Shown in pieces: positions 40,295 to 52,000 of a DNA stretch of 64,000 bases. Numbering within the stretch: the stretch's first letter is position 1; each line of letters starts with the position of its first letter. The notes beneath the pieces were generated by a model, which did no database searches, was not told the DNA's origin, and worked only from the letters and a program-made list of their open reading frames with translations. A program made the position numbers and the translations under genes. The stretch comes from Platanthera guangdongensis. Lineage: Eukaryota > Streptophyta > Magnoliopsida > Asparagales > Orchidaceae. The DNA lies in the NCBI GenBank assembly GCA_039583875.1, contig CM077158.1, positions 239,553,447-239,617,446 on the forward strand, written 5' to 3'.

Positions 40295-40304
40295 CCATAA
40301 AAGC
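40295..40304 (+). promoter_or_regulatory. Possible TATA box of the mitoferrin-like gene
   Basis: CCATAAAAGC lies about 45 bp upstream of the ATG and would give a very short 5' UTR. No stronger TATA element was seen closer to the gene, so the call is tentative. Confidence 0.3.
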
Positions 40305-40346
40305 CCTAAAACACGAATATACACAGTGATCTCCAATTCAGCAGCC

Positions 40347-41480
40347 ATGGATTTCCACTTGTCTTCTTCCTTCGATCCAATTCACCCAGAAGATTTCACC
40401 TCGCACTTCATCAAGCTCAACACTCTTCTTCTCTCATCCCACCCAAAGAAACCCTACACCAACAGTCTCCGCTTCACGAGAAGAAGAAGCCATGACCCCA
40501 ATTTCTTCTCCACTTCCCTCTCCTCCCAGCCCCAATTGTTCAGCACCCGTTCCTGGGCCTCATCTCCTCAATCCCATCCCCTTCTCAGATCCATCTCCGT
40601 TCTTGATCGCTCTCTCATCGGCGCCGGCGCCGGCGCCATTGCCGGCGCGTTCACCTACGTCTGTCTACTCCCGATCGACGCCGTCAAGACCAAGCTCCAA
40701 ACCCGAGGCGCTGCCCAGATTTACTCCGGCGCCTTCGATGCCACTCTCCAGATCTTCCGCACCCAGGGCCTCCTCGGCTTCTACCGCGGCTTCTCCGCCG
40801 TGCTCGTCGGCTCCGCTTCCTCCTCCGCCGTCTATTTCGGCACCTGTGAATTCGGCAAATCCCTCCTCTCCAAATTCCCAGCCTACCCTCCTTTTCTCAT
40901 CCCGCCTACCGCCGGCGCCATGGGCAATGTTGTTTCCTCCGCCATCATGGTTCCCAAGGAGCTCATCACCCAACGGATGCAGGCCGGCGCCCCGGGCCGT
41001 TCCTGGGAGGTTTTCCTTAAAATTCTCGAGAAAGATGGCATCTTGGGGCTGTATGCGGGTTACTCTGCTACTTTGCTCCGGAATCTTCCTACTGGAATAT
41101 TGAGCTACTCATCATTTGAGTACTTGAAAGGCTTTGTGTTGAGCAGAACGGGACGTGGGTATCTTGAGCCAGTCCAGAGTGTTTGCTGCGGTGCATTGGC
41201 CGGGGCGATATCGGCCTCGTTGACCACTCCTCTTGATGTGGTGAAGACACGGTTGATGACTCAGGCTCGTGGAGAGGCTTCGAAGAAGATGTCGGAGACT
41301 GTGAGGCAGATATTAATGGAGGAAGGGTGGACAGGTCTCTACCGGGGAATTGGGCCGAGGGTTTTGCATAGCGCATGTTTTTCTGCTATAGGATACTTTG
41401 CCTTCGAGACCGCAAGACTTGCTATACTGAATCAGTATGTGCAGCATAGGGAGAAGCCTCTTGTGGATGATGCGCTTTAA
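40347..41480 (+). CDS. MFL1: Mitoferrin-like carrier, plastid (MITOFERRINLIKE1-type)
   Basis: This is a mitochondrial carrier family protein of 377 residues from one uninterrupted ORF. The Arabidopsis relative MFL1 sits in the chloroplast envelope and is linked to iron supply. ATG 40347 was chosen because it has a strong context (GCAGCCATGG); the upstream in-frame codon at 40326 is GTG. Residues 1-85 are Ser/Arg-rich and nearly free of acidic residues after position 16, as in a plastid transit peptide. Three carrier repeats follow (about 86-178, 183-268, 273-362), with signatures PIDAVKTKL (109-117), PKELITQRM (203-211) and PLDVVKTRL (295-303). The second repeat has Thr where Lys/Arg is usual, which I recall as normal in this subfamily. 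The 5' half is much more GC-rich than its surroundings. It appears intact. The other possibility is a different mitoferrin or SAM-type carrier. Confidence 0.9.
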   Translation: MDFHLSSSFDPIHPEDFTSHFIKLNTLLLSSHPKKPYTNSLRFTRRRSHDPNFFSTSLSSQPQLFSTRSWASSPQSHPLLRSISVLDRSLIGAGAGAIAGAFTYVCLLPIDAVKTKLQTRGAAQIYSGAFDATLQIFRTQGLLGFYRGFSAVLVGSASSSAVYFGTCEFGKSLLSKFPAYPPFLIPPTAGAMGNVVSSAIMVPKELITQRMQAGAPGRSWEVFLKILEKDGILGLYAGYSATLLRNLPTGILSYSSFEYLKGFVLSRTGRGYLEPVQSVCCGALAGAISASLTTPLDVVKTRLMTQARGEASKKMSETVRQILMEEGWTGLYRGIGPRVLHSACFSAIGYFAFETARLAILNQYVQHREKPLVDDAL

Positions 41481-42041
41481 GATCCAAAGTTGTGCCATTT
41501 TCTTATAGAGGTAATGCTTTTGTGCCCTTAAGTAATTTTTCTGAGCAAGGGTATTTTCATTGAAGAGTGTTCTTGCAACCTTTCTTGTGAATATGAAGTT
41601 ATGTATACTCTTCCACTGGAAAGTCGATTGGTAGAATGTATCTTCCTTTTCTTTAATGCACTGAATCTGAGTCGTCTCATTCTGTTGGAAGTAGTCATGA
41701 TTGTGATCTTGAAATTTCGAAGTTGTTGCGCCATTTCTTACAGGCCGCTTTCATCCATTGGAGGATGATTGTTGAACAAAAAAATCAAATATAACCTATA
41801 TTTTGGGAAAGATGGGAGAGATGAATCTTGCGAATTATGGAGGTGAGAGCAGAATTTCAGGGTAAAAAGAGAAGATATTAGGGATTTGATGAGATATATT
41901 GATTGTTTGACCATTATTATGCCCCTAAAACCTATTTATAGTCTTCTCATGCTGTTACGTACAATGTGATTACTAAGCATGATTTCTTCATAAGAGCTTA
42001 ACCGTATGAACCAAGCCTAAATCAGGTTTAAGATGGCCCTT
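41481..42041 (+). other. 3' UTR and spacer downstream of the carrier gene
   Basis: The region includes the T-rich presumed 3' UTR. I see no further gene before the gypsy LTR at 42042. The target duplication CCCTT ends this stretch (42037-42041). Confidence 0.5.
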
Positions 42042-42287
42042 TGTTACGGGTGTAACATTTAATGGGGAGATGAGCTGACATCATCTGTACCAGGCCTTTT
42101 CCCCCTCTCCCAACGTATCTTTATGCTGCCAACAGTCATTTTGCTTCCCTATTTAACTCTGTAATAGCTGTAGTAGATGACAATGAATGTTTAATTTCTA
42201 TTCCTGTTTCTCTCTCCTTGAAGTTCTCTGTCTCTCTCCTCCATGGCCAAAAGAGCATTTCTCTAAATCTCCACCTGAACCGTAACA
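42042..42287 (+). repeat. 5' LTR of the gypsy element
   Basis: TGTTACGGGTGTAACATT to GAACCGTAACA. Short LTR with TATTTAACTCTG as a weak TATA-like site near 42149. Confidence 0.9.
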
Positions 42288-43998
42288 ATGGTGCTCTCGT
42301 TGAGTTCCACCTCCATGGAGGTGCCGCCACTCCCGCCCGCCGACCACATTCCACCGGCCACGACAGTCACCCGCCACGACCTCGATATGAGGCACGCTGT
42401 GTATCTTGAGCAGCAGTCGGCTCTTGGAGACGCACTGCAAGCCGCACAATTTCGTTTCACCACCGATTTTCAACTGCTCCAACTTGCTCTGTCTCACACA
42501 CAACAGCAACATGATCGTCTTCAACAGCAGCAAGACCGCGCCCTCGAGTCCCACACGACATTCTACCCCGAATTCCAAGACCTACGGGGAGAGTTGCAGG
42601 CCTTCATGCGCGCCATGTTTAAAGCTCCAGTAGATCCTCCGGATTCGACGCCATTGCCCTCCGACACTGGCGGCTCGCACAGCTCACTGCCTCCCCCTGC
42701 GTTAGGACCGCTTGCGTCCCAACCACTGGACGGGACCAGTCGAGCCCGTGTCCAGATCATCTCCCCCCATGGATCCGAGTCCTCCCAGCCAGGCCTCTTC
42801 GGCAGTTCTCTCTCCGTTTTGCGCCCTCCAGGGCTGCCACCGTACTCTGCGCCCGCAGCCCCGCCGCACTACCCACCACCACCTATCCCGTCGTACTCTG
42901 CCCCCGCAGCCCCGCCGTATTACCCATCGCCGTACTCTGCCCCCGCAGCCCTGCCGTCTTACCCACCACCGTCCCTCCTTCACCTGTTTGCATAAGCCGC
43001 ATCATATCCCGCCTCCAGCTCATCGTATTCCGCATCCACATCATCTCATCTCTTCGCCTCAAATTTCCAACCCCCCAAAGCCCCGTCAGTCTCAAATCTC
43101 CCGTCCTTTAATCCAAACCACGGACAAACAGGTTACTCAGTGGCCAAGGTCCATTGTCCGTGTTTTGCCTCGGGAGACCCCACAGATTGGATCTTTAAAA
43201 CAGAATTATATTTCAGGTACAATAATATTAACCCGACTGACTTTGTTTATATCGCGTCATTATATTTGGACAAACCGGCGTCCACATGGTTTCAAGGATT
43301 ATTACGGGATGTCAGATTTGCTATGCACAGATTGGAATACTTTCAAAGTAGCAGTCCAAGATCGTTTCGGACCTTCGGACTATGATGATCCGCTAGGTAA
43401 ATTGATGAAACTTACTCAAACAACTTCTGTGGCCGCATATCAAGAATCTTTTGAATTACTCTCGTCTCAAAATCATGGTGTTTTGCACGATACACTACGT
43501 CGTAATTTTATCTCAGGCTTAAAACCTCATATCCGCCGAGCAGTTATCGCTCAACCACCAGGCAACATTTATCATACGTTTAAAATGACGCGCCTTTTTG
43601 AAGATCAATTCGTAGAGGACCCTAAACCATATAGGTCTTGGACAAGTAAACCCTTTCCTAACACTATGACCGCCAATCCGCGCCAAGAGCGTTTAGCGGT
43701 TAAACGTCTACCCCCAGCAGAGGTGCAAGCTCGGCGAGAAAAGGGGTTGTGTTTCACGTGTGAGGAGCGCTACTTTCCGGGGCATAAGTGTAAGAATAAA
43801 TCTGGACTTTATTGTTTGGAAGGTGACTTTGATAATGAAGAAGAATCCCCATCGCCCGATGAAATAGCTGAGCCCATGGAAGATGCTTTAATTAATTCGG
43901 AAATGAGCATTAACGCCCTAATGGGCACATTTCCGACTAATTCTCTACGCGTACAAGGCAAAATAGGCCAATCCGCAGTACATATTTTTCTCGATAAT
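42288..43998 (+). pseudogene. Gag of the gypsy element
   Basis: An ORF starts at ATG 42288, overlapping the PBS-like TGGTGCTCTCGTTGAG directly after the LTR. It carries a Gln-rich coiled-coil-like segment (about residues 40-95), then repeated SAPAAPPYYP-type proline-rich units. Frame changes occur near 42990, 43140 and 43330. The Gag core reads DPTDWIFKTELYF, DKPASTWFQGLL and VQDRFGPSDYDDPLGKLMKL. The zinc finger CFTCEERYFPGHKC (about 43749-43790) has the PGHxC form seen in Reina/CRM-like chromoviruses. Confidence 0.8.
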
Positions 43999-45582
43999 TG
44001 ATCCACCCATAATTTTATCACTAAACGTGCCGTCCACTTTCTTAAATTACCCATATCAGCAATACCACCCTTTAAAATACATGTAGGCAATGACAACACC
44101 ATGTCCTGCAAAGAAAAATGTACGGGAGTCAAACTACTTATCCAAGACATCGTTTTTATTATCGATTTGTTCATTGAGGATGTTCATGACGCCGACGTTA
44201 TCTGGGATTCCAGTGGTTTAAAACGCTAGGACCCATTACCATCAAGGTTGTAGATGTCGGATGTCGGGTTCATGTCGGTTTGAGTTTGAAATGTCATATG
44301 TCGGATTGCAGGGGATATATCGGGGATATTTTAAAATATCGGATTTTAATATTTAAATAAATATTACAGTATTTATAAACATATTTTTTGCAAAGAAGTA
44401 AAAATGTACGGACAAATAACTATAATAATGTATAAACAAATAAGTATTTATAACATTTTATTTGAAATAATTTTGAAAGATAAAGGAGAAGCCCATGTAA
44501 TTATGTAAAGTTGGAGAGGGGTTTTTCTTAACATAGGAGAAACAAAAATCACTGCAGATTTACACAAGAAAAGGTATAAACTTAGATATTGCAAAAAGAA
44601 AGTTAACTATAGCATAAGAATCTTACAGTAACACAAATTTAATAAAACTTTTAGATCTTATGACTTGATCAATATAATAACTCTAAATAAAACTTTCAAT
44701 TGTCGCAGAAACAAAAAGAAAGAAGAAAAAAGAAGAAGGGAGCTTACAGTGGAGTGAAGTAGCAGAAACCCTAAAGCCCGACATCGACTCCTCGCATCCT
44801 CGCCTGCGATGCCAATTCGTAGAAAGCCCGACGTCGTCGTCTACTCCTCGCCTGCGATGCTGATCTGTGGCCTCGTCACCGGAGAAGGAGCTGTTGAGTG
44901 TCGACCACTCTGCCAGAGCGACTCTCCCGTAAAATTTAGGGTAGAGCGAGAAATGCCGAATACGTGAAATGGACTCGTGAAGTCGAAAAATATGGGTCCC
45001 GTGAACTTTGTGTTTTTATATATTAAATATAATAACCGAAATATCGGGTTAGAGATATATCGATATATCCGGATATATCGCCGTTTTTTTACAAAACGAT
45101 ATTTTTGTCAAACAAATCGGTTTCGTTGCGATTTGCATCCAAAACCTTTATGTCGGCCGACATGTCGGACATGTCGGCCGATATCTACAACACTGATTAC
45201 CATAGACTACATCGCCCTCGAAATGACCTTTACTTACAATGGTACACCTTGCAAAATTAATGGCGCCCGCCCATTAACTTCAGACATCGTGTCACCAACA
45301 CAGCTTCATAAACTAATGGTTCAAGACTCCATCGAGGCAACACTTTTGTGCTTTCAATCATCTCCCATCCACGTTACGAAAAGACAATCGAGCTTTCCCT
45401 CATCCGACGATCCACCGGTACAAACGACACTGTCCGAATTCGCAACGCTGTTTCAATTACCATCAGGATTACCTCCTTCAAGGCCTATTGATCATGTCAT
45501 TCCACTACTTGACGAAACAAAAATTGCCAAGGTTAAACCATATAAGTACCCGGTTTATCAAAAAAACGAAATCAAGCGATAA
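43930..45582 (+). pseudogene. Gypsy protease and protease-RT linker, split by hAT
   Basis: The protease reads FLDN-stop-STHNFI where FVDSGSTHNFI is expected. The catalytic Asp remains, Ser is Asn and Gly is a TGA stop (43999-44001). The stretch continues HVGNDNTMSCK to IDYIALEMTF, interrupted by the hAT insertion (44243-45195), then reaches KPYKYPVYQKNEIKR and a TAA at 45580-45582 just before RT. Confidence 0.8.
44243..45195. mobile_element. Non-autonomous hAT element (953 bp)
   Basis: Ends CAAGGTTGTAGATGTCGG and, inverted, CAGTGTTGTAGATATCGG. An 8-bp duplication ATTACCAT (44235-44242 and 45196-45203) is the hAT hallmark, and removing the insert restores the gypsy frame. Near the ends it repeats ATGTCGG and GATATATC motifs. 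The interior contains no transposase. Confidence 0.9.
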
Positions 45583-45591
45583 ATTACCGAT

Positions 45592-46620
45592 ATGTTACGC
45601 GATGGTTTAATTCGCCCAAGTACCTCTTCTTTTAGTTCCCCGGTCATCCTAATTAAAAAGAAAGACGGTTCGTGGCGTTTTTGTGTAGACTATCGAGCCT
45701 TGAACACAATAACTATTAAAGATAGTTTTCCCATACCAACAATCGACGAATTATTCGATGAACTACACGGCGCCACTATCTTTTCCAAATTAGATCTCCA
45801 TTCAGGATATCATCAAGTGCGCATGAATCCCAAGGATATTCATAAAACCGCTTTCCGGACTCATCACGGTTTATACGAATTTCTAGTCATGCCTTTCGGC
45901 CTTACAAACGCCCCGACTACTTTTCAAGCCCTAATGAATACCCTCTTCCTTCCCGTCCTACGCCGGTTTGTGGTAATTTTTTTCGACGATATCTTAATCT
46001 ATAGCGGTACCCCAGCGGACCATGTGGCGCATCTACGCCAAGTGTTCCAAATTCTTCTTCAACATTCCCCTTTTCTAAAATCATCCAAATGTATCTTTTC
46101 GGTTCCGTCAATCGAATTCTTGGGCCATATGATTTCCGGTTCCGGAGTACAACCAACGACAAACAAAATAGAAGCTATTCAAGTGTGGCCTCCACCAAAA
46201 ACACTCAAGCAACTACGTGCTTTTTTGGGCTTAGCCGGCTATTACCGCCGATTCATTCGATACTGTGCCATGGTGACGGCTCCCCTCACCGTTCTGTTGG
46301 CAAAAAGATAACTTTAGGTGGACCTCAGCTTCTGATCAAGCTTTCACGAACATTAAATAATTGCTAATCTCGGCCCCGCTTTTATCCCTCCCAAACTTCA
46401 CCCTCCCATTTACTCTTGAATGCGATGCATCTGGGGTAGACATAGGCGCTGTCCTATCTCAACAAGGGCACCCGATTGCCTTTTATAGTAAAAAGTTATC
46501 CCCAAGAGAACAAGCAAAATCAATGTATATTCGCGAAATGTTGGCTGTCACGTCTGCGGTTAGCAAATGACGACAATATCTCATAGGGTCCTCCTTCACT
46601 ATTTTAACGGAGCACAAAAC
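45592..46620 (+). pseudogene. Gypsy reverse transcriptase and RNase H
   Basis: RT is open for 239 codons with [48 protein letters not shown] and the active site FFDD (about 45979-45990) intact. A frameshift at about 46305 and stops at 46358 and 46568 separate it from RNase H, which has FTLECDASGVDIGAVLSQQG and LTEHKTLYNL. It is nearly complete. Confidence 0.85.
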
Positions 46621-47892
46621 ATTGTATAATTTAAATACTCAAGTTATGACCATGCCTGAACAACAAAAATTCCTAGCTAAAATGTTGGGCTTCAATTATG
46701 TTATACAATATAAACCCGGGAAAGATAATACCGCAACCGACGCACTTTCTAGATTACCGGATATGGATACAACTCTTTATTCATTGCAAAACATTTCGTT
46801 TAGTTGTTCCACCCTCTTTGATACTTTGGAAGATCTATATAAATCGGATAAAACAGCTGCAACTATCTTAGCCCAATTGCAAGCATCACCATCCGACTGC
46901 CCAGACTGGTCGTTATTAGGAACCCGACTTTTTTTTAAACATAAACTCTACATTCCGGATTCAGCTATTCAGACCATTCTAATTAGCGAAGCCCATGACA
47001 CTCGACTTAGCGGTCACTCTGGAATCACGGTAACGCTTAAACGAATTCAACAATATTTTTATTGGCCTAGTATACAGCGAGATGTCCAACAATATATCCG
47101 CCACTGTGACCTTTGCCAAAAACATAAATCATCTAATGCTTTACCCTATGGAACCCTACAACCATTGCCCATACCAACCTGCATTTGGGCGGACATTTCG
47201 ATCGATTTTATTACTCATTTACCAATATCACACTCCTATTCGTCAATTTTAGTTATGGTCGATAGATTATCAAAAGGAGCGCACTTTGCCCCCCTACCCG
47301 CTCATTATACCGACCCACAGGTCGCGCAAATATTTTGGGATTATTGCGGAAAATTACGTGGATTTCCCGAAACCATCGTTTCAGACCGCGACTCCCTCTT
47401 TTTAAGTCATTTTGGTTAACTTTTTTCAAAGCTAGCGGAACAAAACTACGTTTTAGTTCAGCGTACCATCCACAGACGGATGGACAAACCGAGCGGGTTA
47501 ATCGCTTCATCAACCAATATCTTCGTATTTTCTCATTTCAACATCCTAAGCATTGGGCTCACCTTCTTAGTTGGGCCGAATACCATTATAGCACAGCATA
47601 TCATGCATCCGCCGACATGTCACCCTTCAAAGAAATGTTCGGCCGGCCCCCGCCCTGTTTTGTCCCGTATATAGCAGACGGCCCGTCAACCGAGTTACCT
47701 ACAGCAGAAGTATCCTCCAGAGCGACACTACTCCTACGATTGCAACGGCATTTACAGGAAGCGCAAACCAAAATGACAACTACAACTAACAAACATAGAC
47801 AAGAACGAGCCTTTGAACCCGGTGATATGGTACTTCTAAACTCCATCCATACAAGCAACCGTCCCTACACAAACGGACATGTAAACGGTTAG
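46621..47892 (+). pseudogene. Gypsy integrase
   Basis: From the end of RNase H (GKDNTATDALSRL) it goes to the zinc region (HDTRLSGHSGITVTLKRI, HCDLCQKHK, HHCC intact). The catalytic core has ADISIDFI, VMVDRLSKGAHF, VSDRDSLF and HPQTDGQTERVNRF (D, D, E present). A frameshift near 47418 puts the last block in another frame. The C-terminal part has FEPGDMVLL. Confidence 0.85.
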
Positions 47893-48837
47893 ACCTCTGT
47901 TTCTACGGACCATTTAAAATTTTATCTAAAATCGGAGCAGTCGCGTACAAATTAGATCTGCCACCCTCTAGCAAAATTCATCCGGTATTTCATGTCTCGT
48001 TATTAAAACCTTATTACGCCAACACCCACATACATATCCATAACTTACCCACCCTTCCGCCAACGGCACGCGCACGCACATCAACTCACGAAATTTTAAA
48101 TACACGTTTATTTGAACAAGATGGACATACAGTTCCACAAGCTTTAATCCGATGGGAAGGTCTATTGCCAGAAGAAGCCACCTGGGAAGATGTAAGCTCT
48201 TTGGATACGGAGACTCGTTCTCGGGTCGAGGCCCTATGTGACTGTCACTCTTCACAGCCCAACTCGGCCAATGACACTTTCAGGGATGTATCAACAATCT
48301 CCCCAACTTATGTCATCCATACTGCACCAGTTTCTCCCTCAACTAACCTACCTGTTACAGTGACACATGAAGACAATTTCCGCACTCAACACCCCCCGAA
48401 CAGCTCCGCCATCTCCGACGAGGATGGTACAAATATCGAAGATAGTACTCCCGCCAGCAACCGACCACTAGTCAACAGGGATACACTCATTCCTAAATCT
48501 CAATCTGTCATCCTAGATATTTCATCCACCCCTAGCTCAACTTTAAATGGTCAATTGTTACAGGAAACAGTGGAGGGGGCTGCAGGCCAAACAGAGGAAG
48601 GAGACGCAAGGGCAGCCCGACGACCAACAGATCAACCCAACCACAACATCCGCTCTGGCAACACAATCACCCCAGCAATACAAGTCCCGGCGGCACGACG
48701 CTCTCTTCGATCGGCATCCAAACTGGCACGCATCCTGCCAAATATACCGCGAGGCGCTCGACGGCGCAGAACTTCTCTTGGCAGGACAACACCAACACCT
48801 CAAGCTCGGGTAGCTGAAAAATTGGGCAGGGCAGGGA
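47893..48837 (+). pseudogene. Gypsy chromodomain and long unrecognised C-terminal tail
   Basis: The integrase end (FHVSLLKPYYA at about 47987) is followed by a chromodomain-like segment ILNTRLFEQDGHTVPQALIRW...ATWEDVSSL (about 48094-48205). An open tail of about 215 codons then runs into the 3' LTR (stop about 48851). The tail is Ser/Thr/Pro- then Arg/Ala-rich with no domain I recognise. Confidence 0.65.
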
Positions 48838-49083
48838 TGTTACGGGAGTAACATTTAATGGGGAGATGAGCTGGCATCATCTGTACCAGGCCTTTTCCCC
48901 CTCTCCCAACGTATCTTTATGCTGCCAACGGTCATTTTGCTTCCCTATTTAACTCTGTAATAGCTGTAGTAGATGGCAATGAATGTTTAATTTCTATTCC
49001 TGTTTCTCTCTACTTGAAGTTCTCTATCTCTCTCCTCCATGGCCAAAAGGGCATTTCTCTAAATCTCCACCGGAACCGTAACA
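48838..49083 (+). repeat. 3' LTR of the gypsy element
   Basis: TGTTACGGGAGTAACATT to GAACCGTAACA, followed by CCCTT. Same length as the 5' LTR with 8 differences by my reading. Confidence 0.9.
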
Positions 49084-49088
49084 CCCTT

Positions 49089-52000
49089 CTAGACCTTTAA
49101 TATCCTCTGAAGAATGCACAACTTTCCAAAATAACCTCTCTTGTTCTTAGAGTTTCAGGTAGTTTCTAAATGGGATTAGATGATTTATGGGGCATGCTAT
49201 TTGGTTTATCCTTACACTATAAAATAGTTTTTATGCTATTTGATGATGGGAGAAACCCTTGCTAGCTGTTTATTTGATTTTCTGATTATAGTTTGTGTTG
49301 CTATCCGACCAATCCGCTTCGGTTGCCGCCCCAATTGTGAGAATCCAATGTTGTAGTCACCATAGTTTTAACTAGGACATATTAAGATTTCTTTAATCTG
49401 AACCCTTGTCTTTTTTCTTTCCTCGGTTCGAAAGGGCCACTCCGAAATGTAAGAGCTACACCAAGAATAACTCCGAATGAATATCCTTGTCATTTCCTCT
49501 GGTAGACAATACGTTGAGCCCTTATCGTGTGAGATGCATTTTAGGAGGCAAAACTGTGAGGGTCTTTGAAGCAAAAGTGAACAATAACTCACATAGTGGG
49601 GCCGATGATCACAATGGTGGACCTAGATTGTTACATTTGGTATTTGAGCCGGTTCTCCTAGGCAGGGTGTATTCTATGTTCCAGGACTAACCTCATTAGA
49701 AAGTTGGTAGTGGCCGCCTTCAATGAGATGAGAAGGTCTGTGATGCAGGATGACACATAGAGTTTACGCGTCTGTCGGCTATTTTTAGAAAACCCTAAAT
49801 GCATGCAATGAAGAATTGTAATTTTGAGCGGGCGTTGCACAAAGTTTGAGAAATTAAGCAACTAGATTTTTGGTAAAAAAATTTTACTATTTTGTTTAAA
49901 ATGAATTTTCTCGAAAAAATGGTTCAGTTCTAAATCCGGGGAAGGAAGTTTGCGACTTTCGTTCCGTTTCCCTTGTCGTAGCAAAACAGAAATCGTGAAC
50001 TCCAAATACGTTTTAGTTTGGAGTTTTCGACGTAGCGTTCACTGACAAAATTTGGGCGAAAACCCAACAATGAATCTAAAATTTTAAGAGAAAATGCAGG
50101 CTCACGCAAAAAAAGAGATAGAAGTAAGTTACCTACGGAAAGAAGTGTCTTTCCGCAATCGAAGTCGACGACGATCACGCGAGGAATTTCCTTGTCACCT
50201 TCGATCTCCCACTCCGAGGTCGGTCGCTATCGCACACGGGCACCAAGGAGAAATTTCACTCACTCTCATACAAAAGTGGTACCACGAAATCTCAAACACT
50301 CAACTGTATAATGAAGCCACAAGCTAAACAACCTCAAATTCACTTGCTCTCACACAAGTGATTCCACTAAATTAATCCACTCTCTACCTCACACACATGA
50401 GGGTCCATGAAATCTCAATCGCTCAGGGGAAAGTAATTCCTCACAAAGGAGCAAAATTGCCAATCCTAATTCACACTAACCACTAACACTAAGCTCAAGA
50501 AGCTGTTCACGAGAATAGCAAATTCTCACAGCAATTATAACATCAACATTTCATTGTTCCTCTTTCTAAACTCACGGAAGCAAACATCTTTTCCTCAATC
50601 ACTGTACAGGACTGATCACCAACAGGAGACTAAAGAACTACTTCTCACAAGAATCAAAGAACAGGAAGTTCTCACAGCAATATTCAAATTTTTTTCATCA
50701 ATCACCTAAATTCCTAAACAGGGATCAAATCTCTCGACAACTACAATTTTCACTCAATACATTCAATACATTCATCAATCACTACTCAAATAAATTATTG
50801 CAATCCCTTTTTATAGGGTTTCAAAAATAAAACTGATTCACCTCCACGAATGTCCAAAATTGACGGATGCGTGAGGGAGCGACGACATTGGTTGTAACCG
50901 CCGGGAATAGGCATCGTGGAAGGCATTGGCTTGGATGCGGCGGAAGAAGCACTGTATCGGGTGGATAGGAGGCGCCGCTGGGTCGTGGATAGGAGCCGGG
51001 GCGGAGAACACGGATCGCCATCGTTGGAGCCCTAGACCGCCTATGCAGCTCTGATCGAGAGGAGGACCTGGCTGGTTCACTTAATACATAACATATATAT
51101 GCATATATATTTATACATATATATATATATGTATACATATTTTATTTTACAACATTTTTGGGTCGACCTGAACGGGACTGGTCTCCACCAGTTTGCTATT
51201 AGTCCTACACCGACAAGATAAGCCTTATGTAGTGGGGTGATCCCTTAGCATGTTAGATACATTTTGAGGGGACAAAACTGTGAGGGATATTGCCCAAAGT
51301 TGACAATGTAACTCCTTATCTTCACCATTTCTTTCGATGTTTTTCCGCCGGCTCGTCAAAGAAGGATTCCACATCTTGTGTTGATTCGAGCTAGTGTTTT
51401 GGAACCTTTTTTTTGGCAAAAATGGATTACGCGGCCATGGACATGACAATTTGCATTGCTCCCTCCTGGGCATGTACATCCGATTCTTGTTTCTAAAGAG
51501 TTTGATGGTTGCGCGTCTCGGCATATGACTGTGTCGTCAGTAATGCTGCAGATGTAGACTAGGGTAGGGCTTCTCAAAAACTAAAAATTTTTAATCAACA
51601 TATTTTAATTTTCTCAAAATAAAAGTAGCATTTTGAAAATAATTTCATTTGTTTTAATTTTGAAAGTGAGGCCGAGCGGGCCAAATCGAGCTTTCACGCG
51701 AACGCTCTTGATGATGAACTTCACTAGGTCGTTAATTGTTATTTGAAGATATTACCCCCGAACGACTACTGCGTTGAATCAAAACGAAAACCCGCACTAC
51801 CACAAGCAAGATTCACAAATAACAATTTATGGGTAAACATTAAATTTAGAGAGCGCGAGCGTCTGAGGCAAGCTTTCAATATTTAGACATATTGCATAAA
51901 ATTAACCTATTTTGATGGAGCAACGAGAATGATGGAGTTTACCCGAGCAGACATGTGCAAAAATACTAGTAGTGGAGGATCATTCCAACTCAGAACACAG

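Larger units (their letters stand above)
42042..49083 (+). mobile_element. Ty3/gypsy element with chromodomain, complete but inactive
   Basis: It has 246-bp LTRs (42042-42287 and 48838-49083) starting TGTTACGG and ending CGTAACA, flanked by a perfect CCCTT duplication (42037-42041 and 49084-49088). I count 8 substitutions between the LTRs, so it is fairly young. Gag, protease, RT, RNase H, integrase and chromodomain occur in the gypsy order. Stops and frameshifts break the polyprotein, and a 953-bp hAT element sits in it. Confidence 0.9.

Noticed and set aside
40326..40346. Upstream start for the mitoferrin-like protein adding seven residues
   Set aside because: The upstream codon is GTG; the ATG at 40347 has a strong plant start context.
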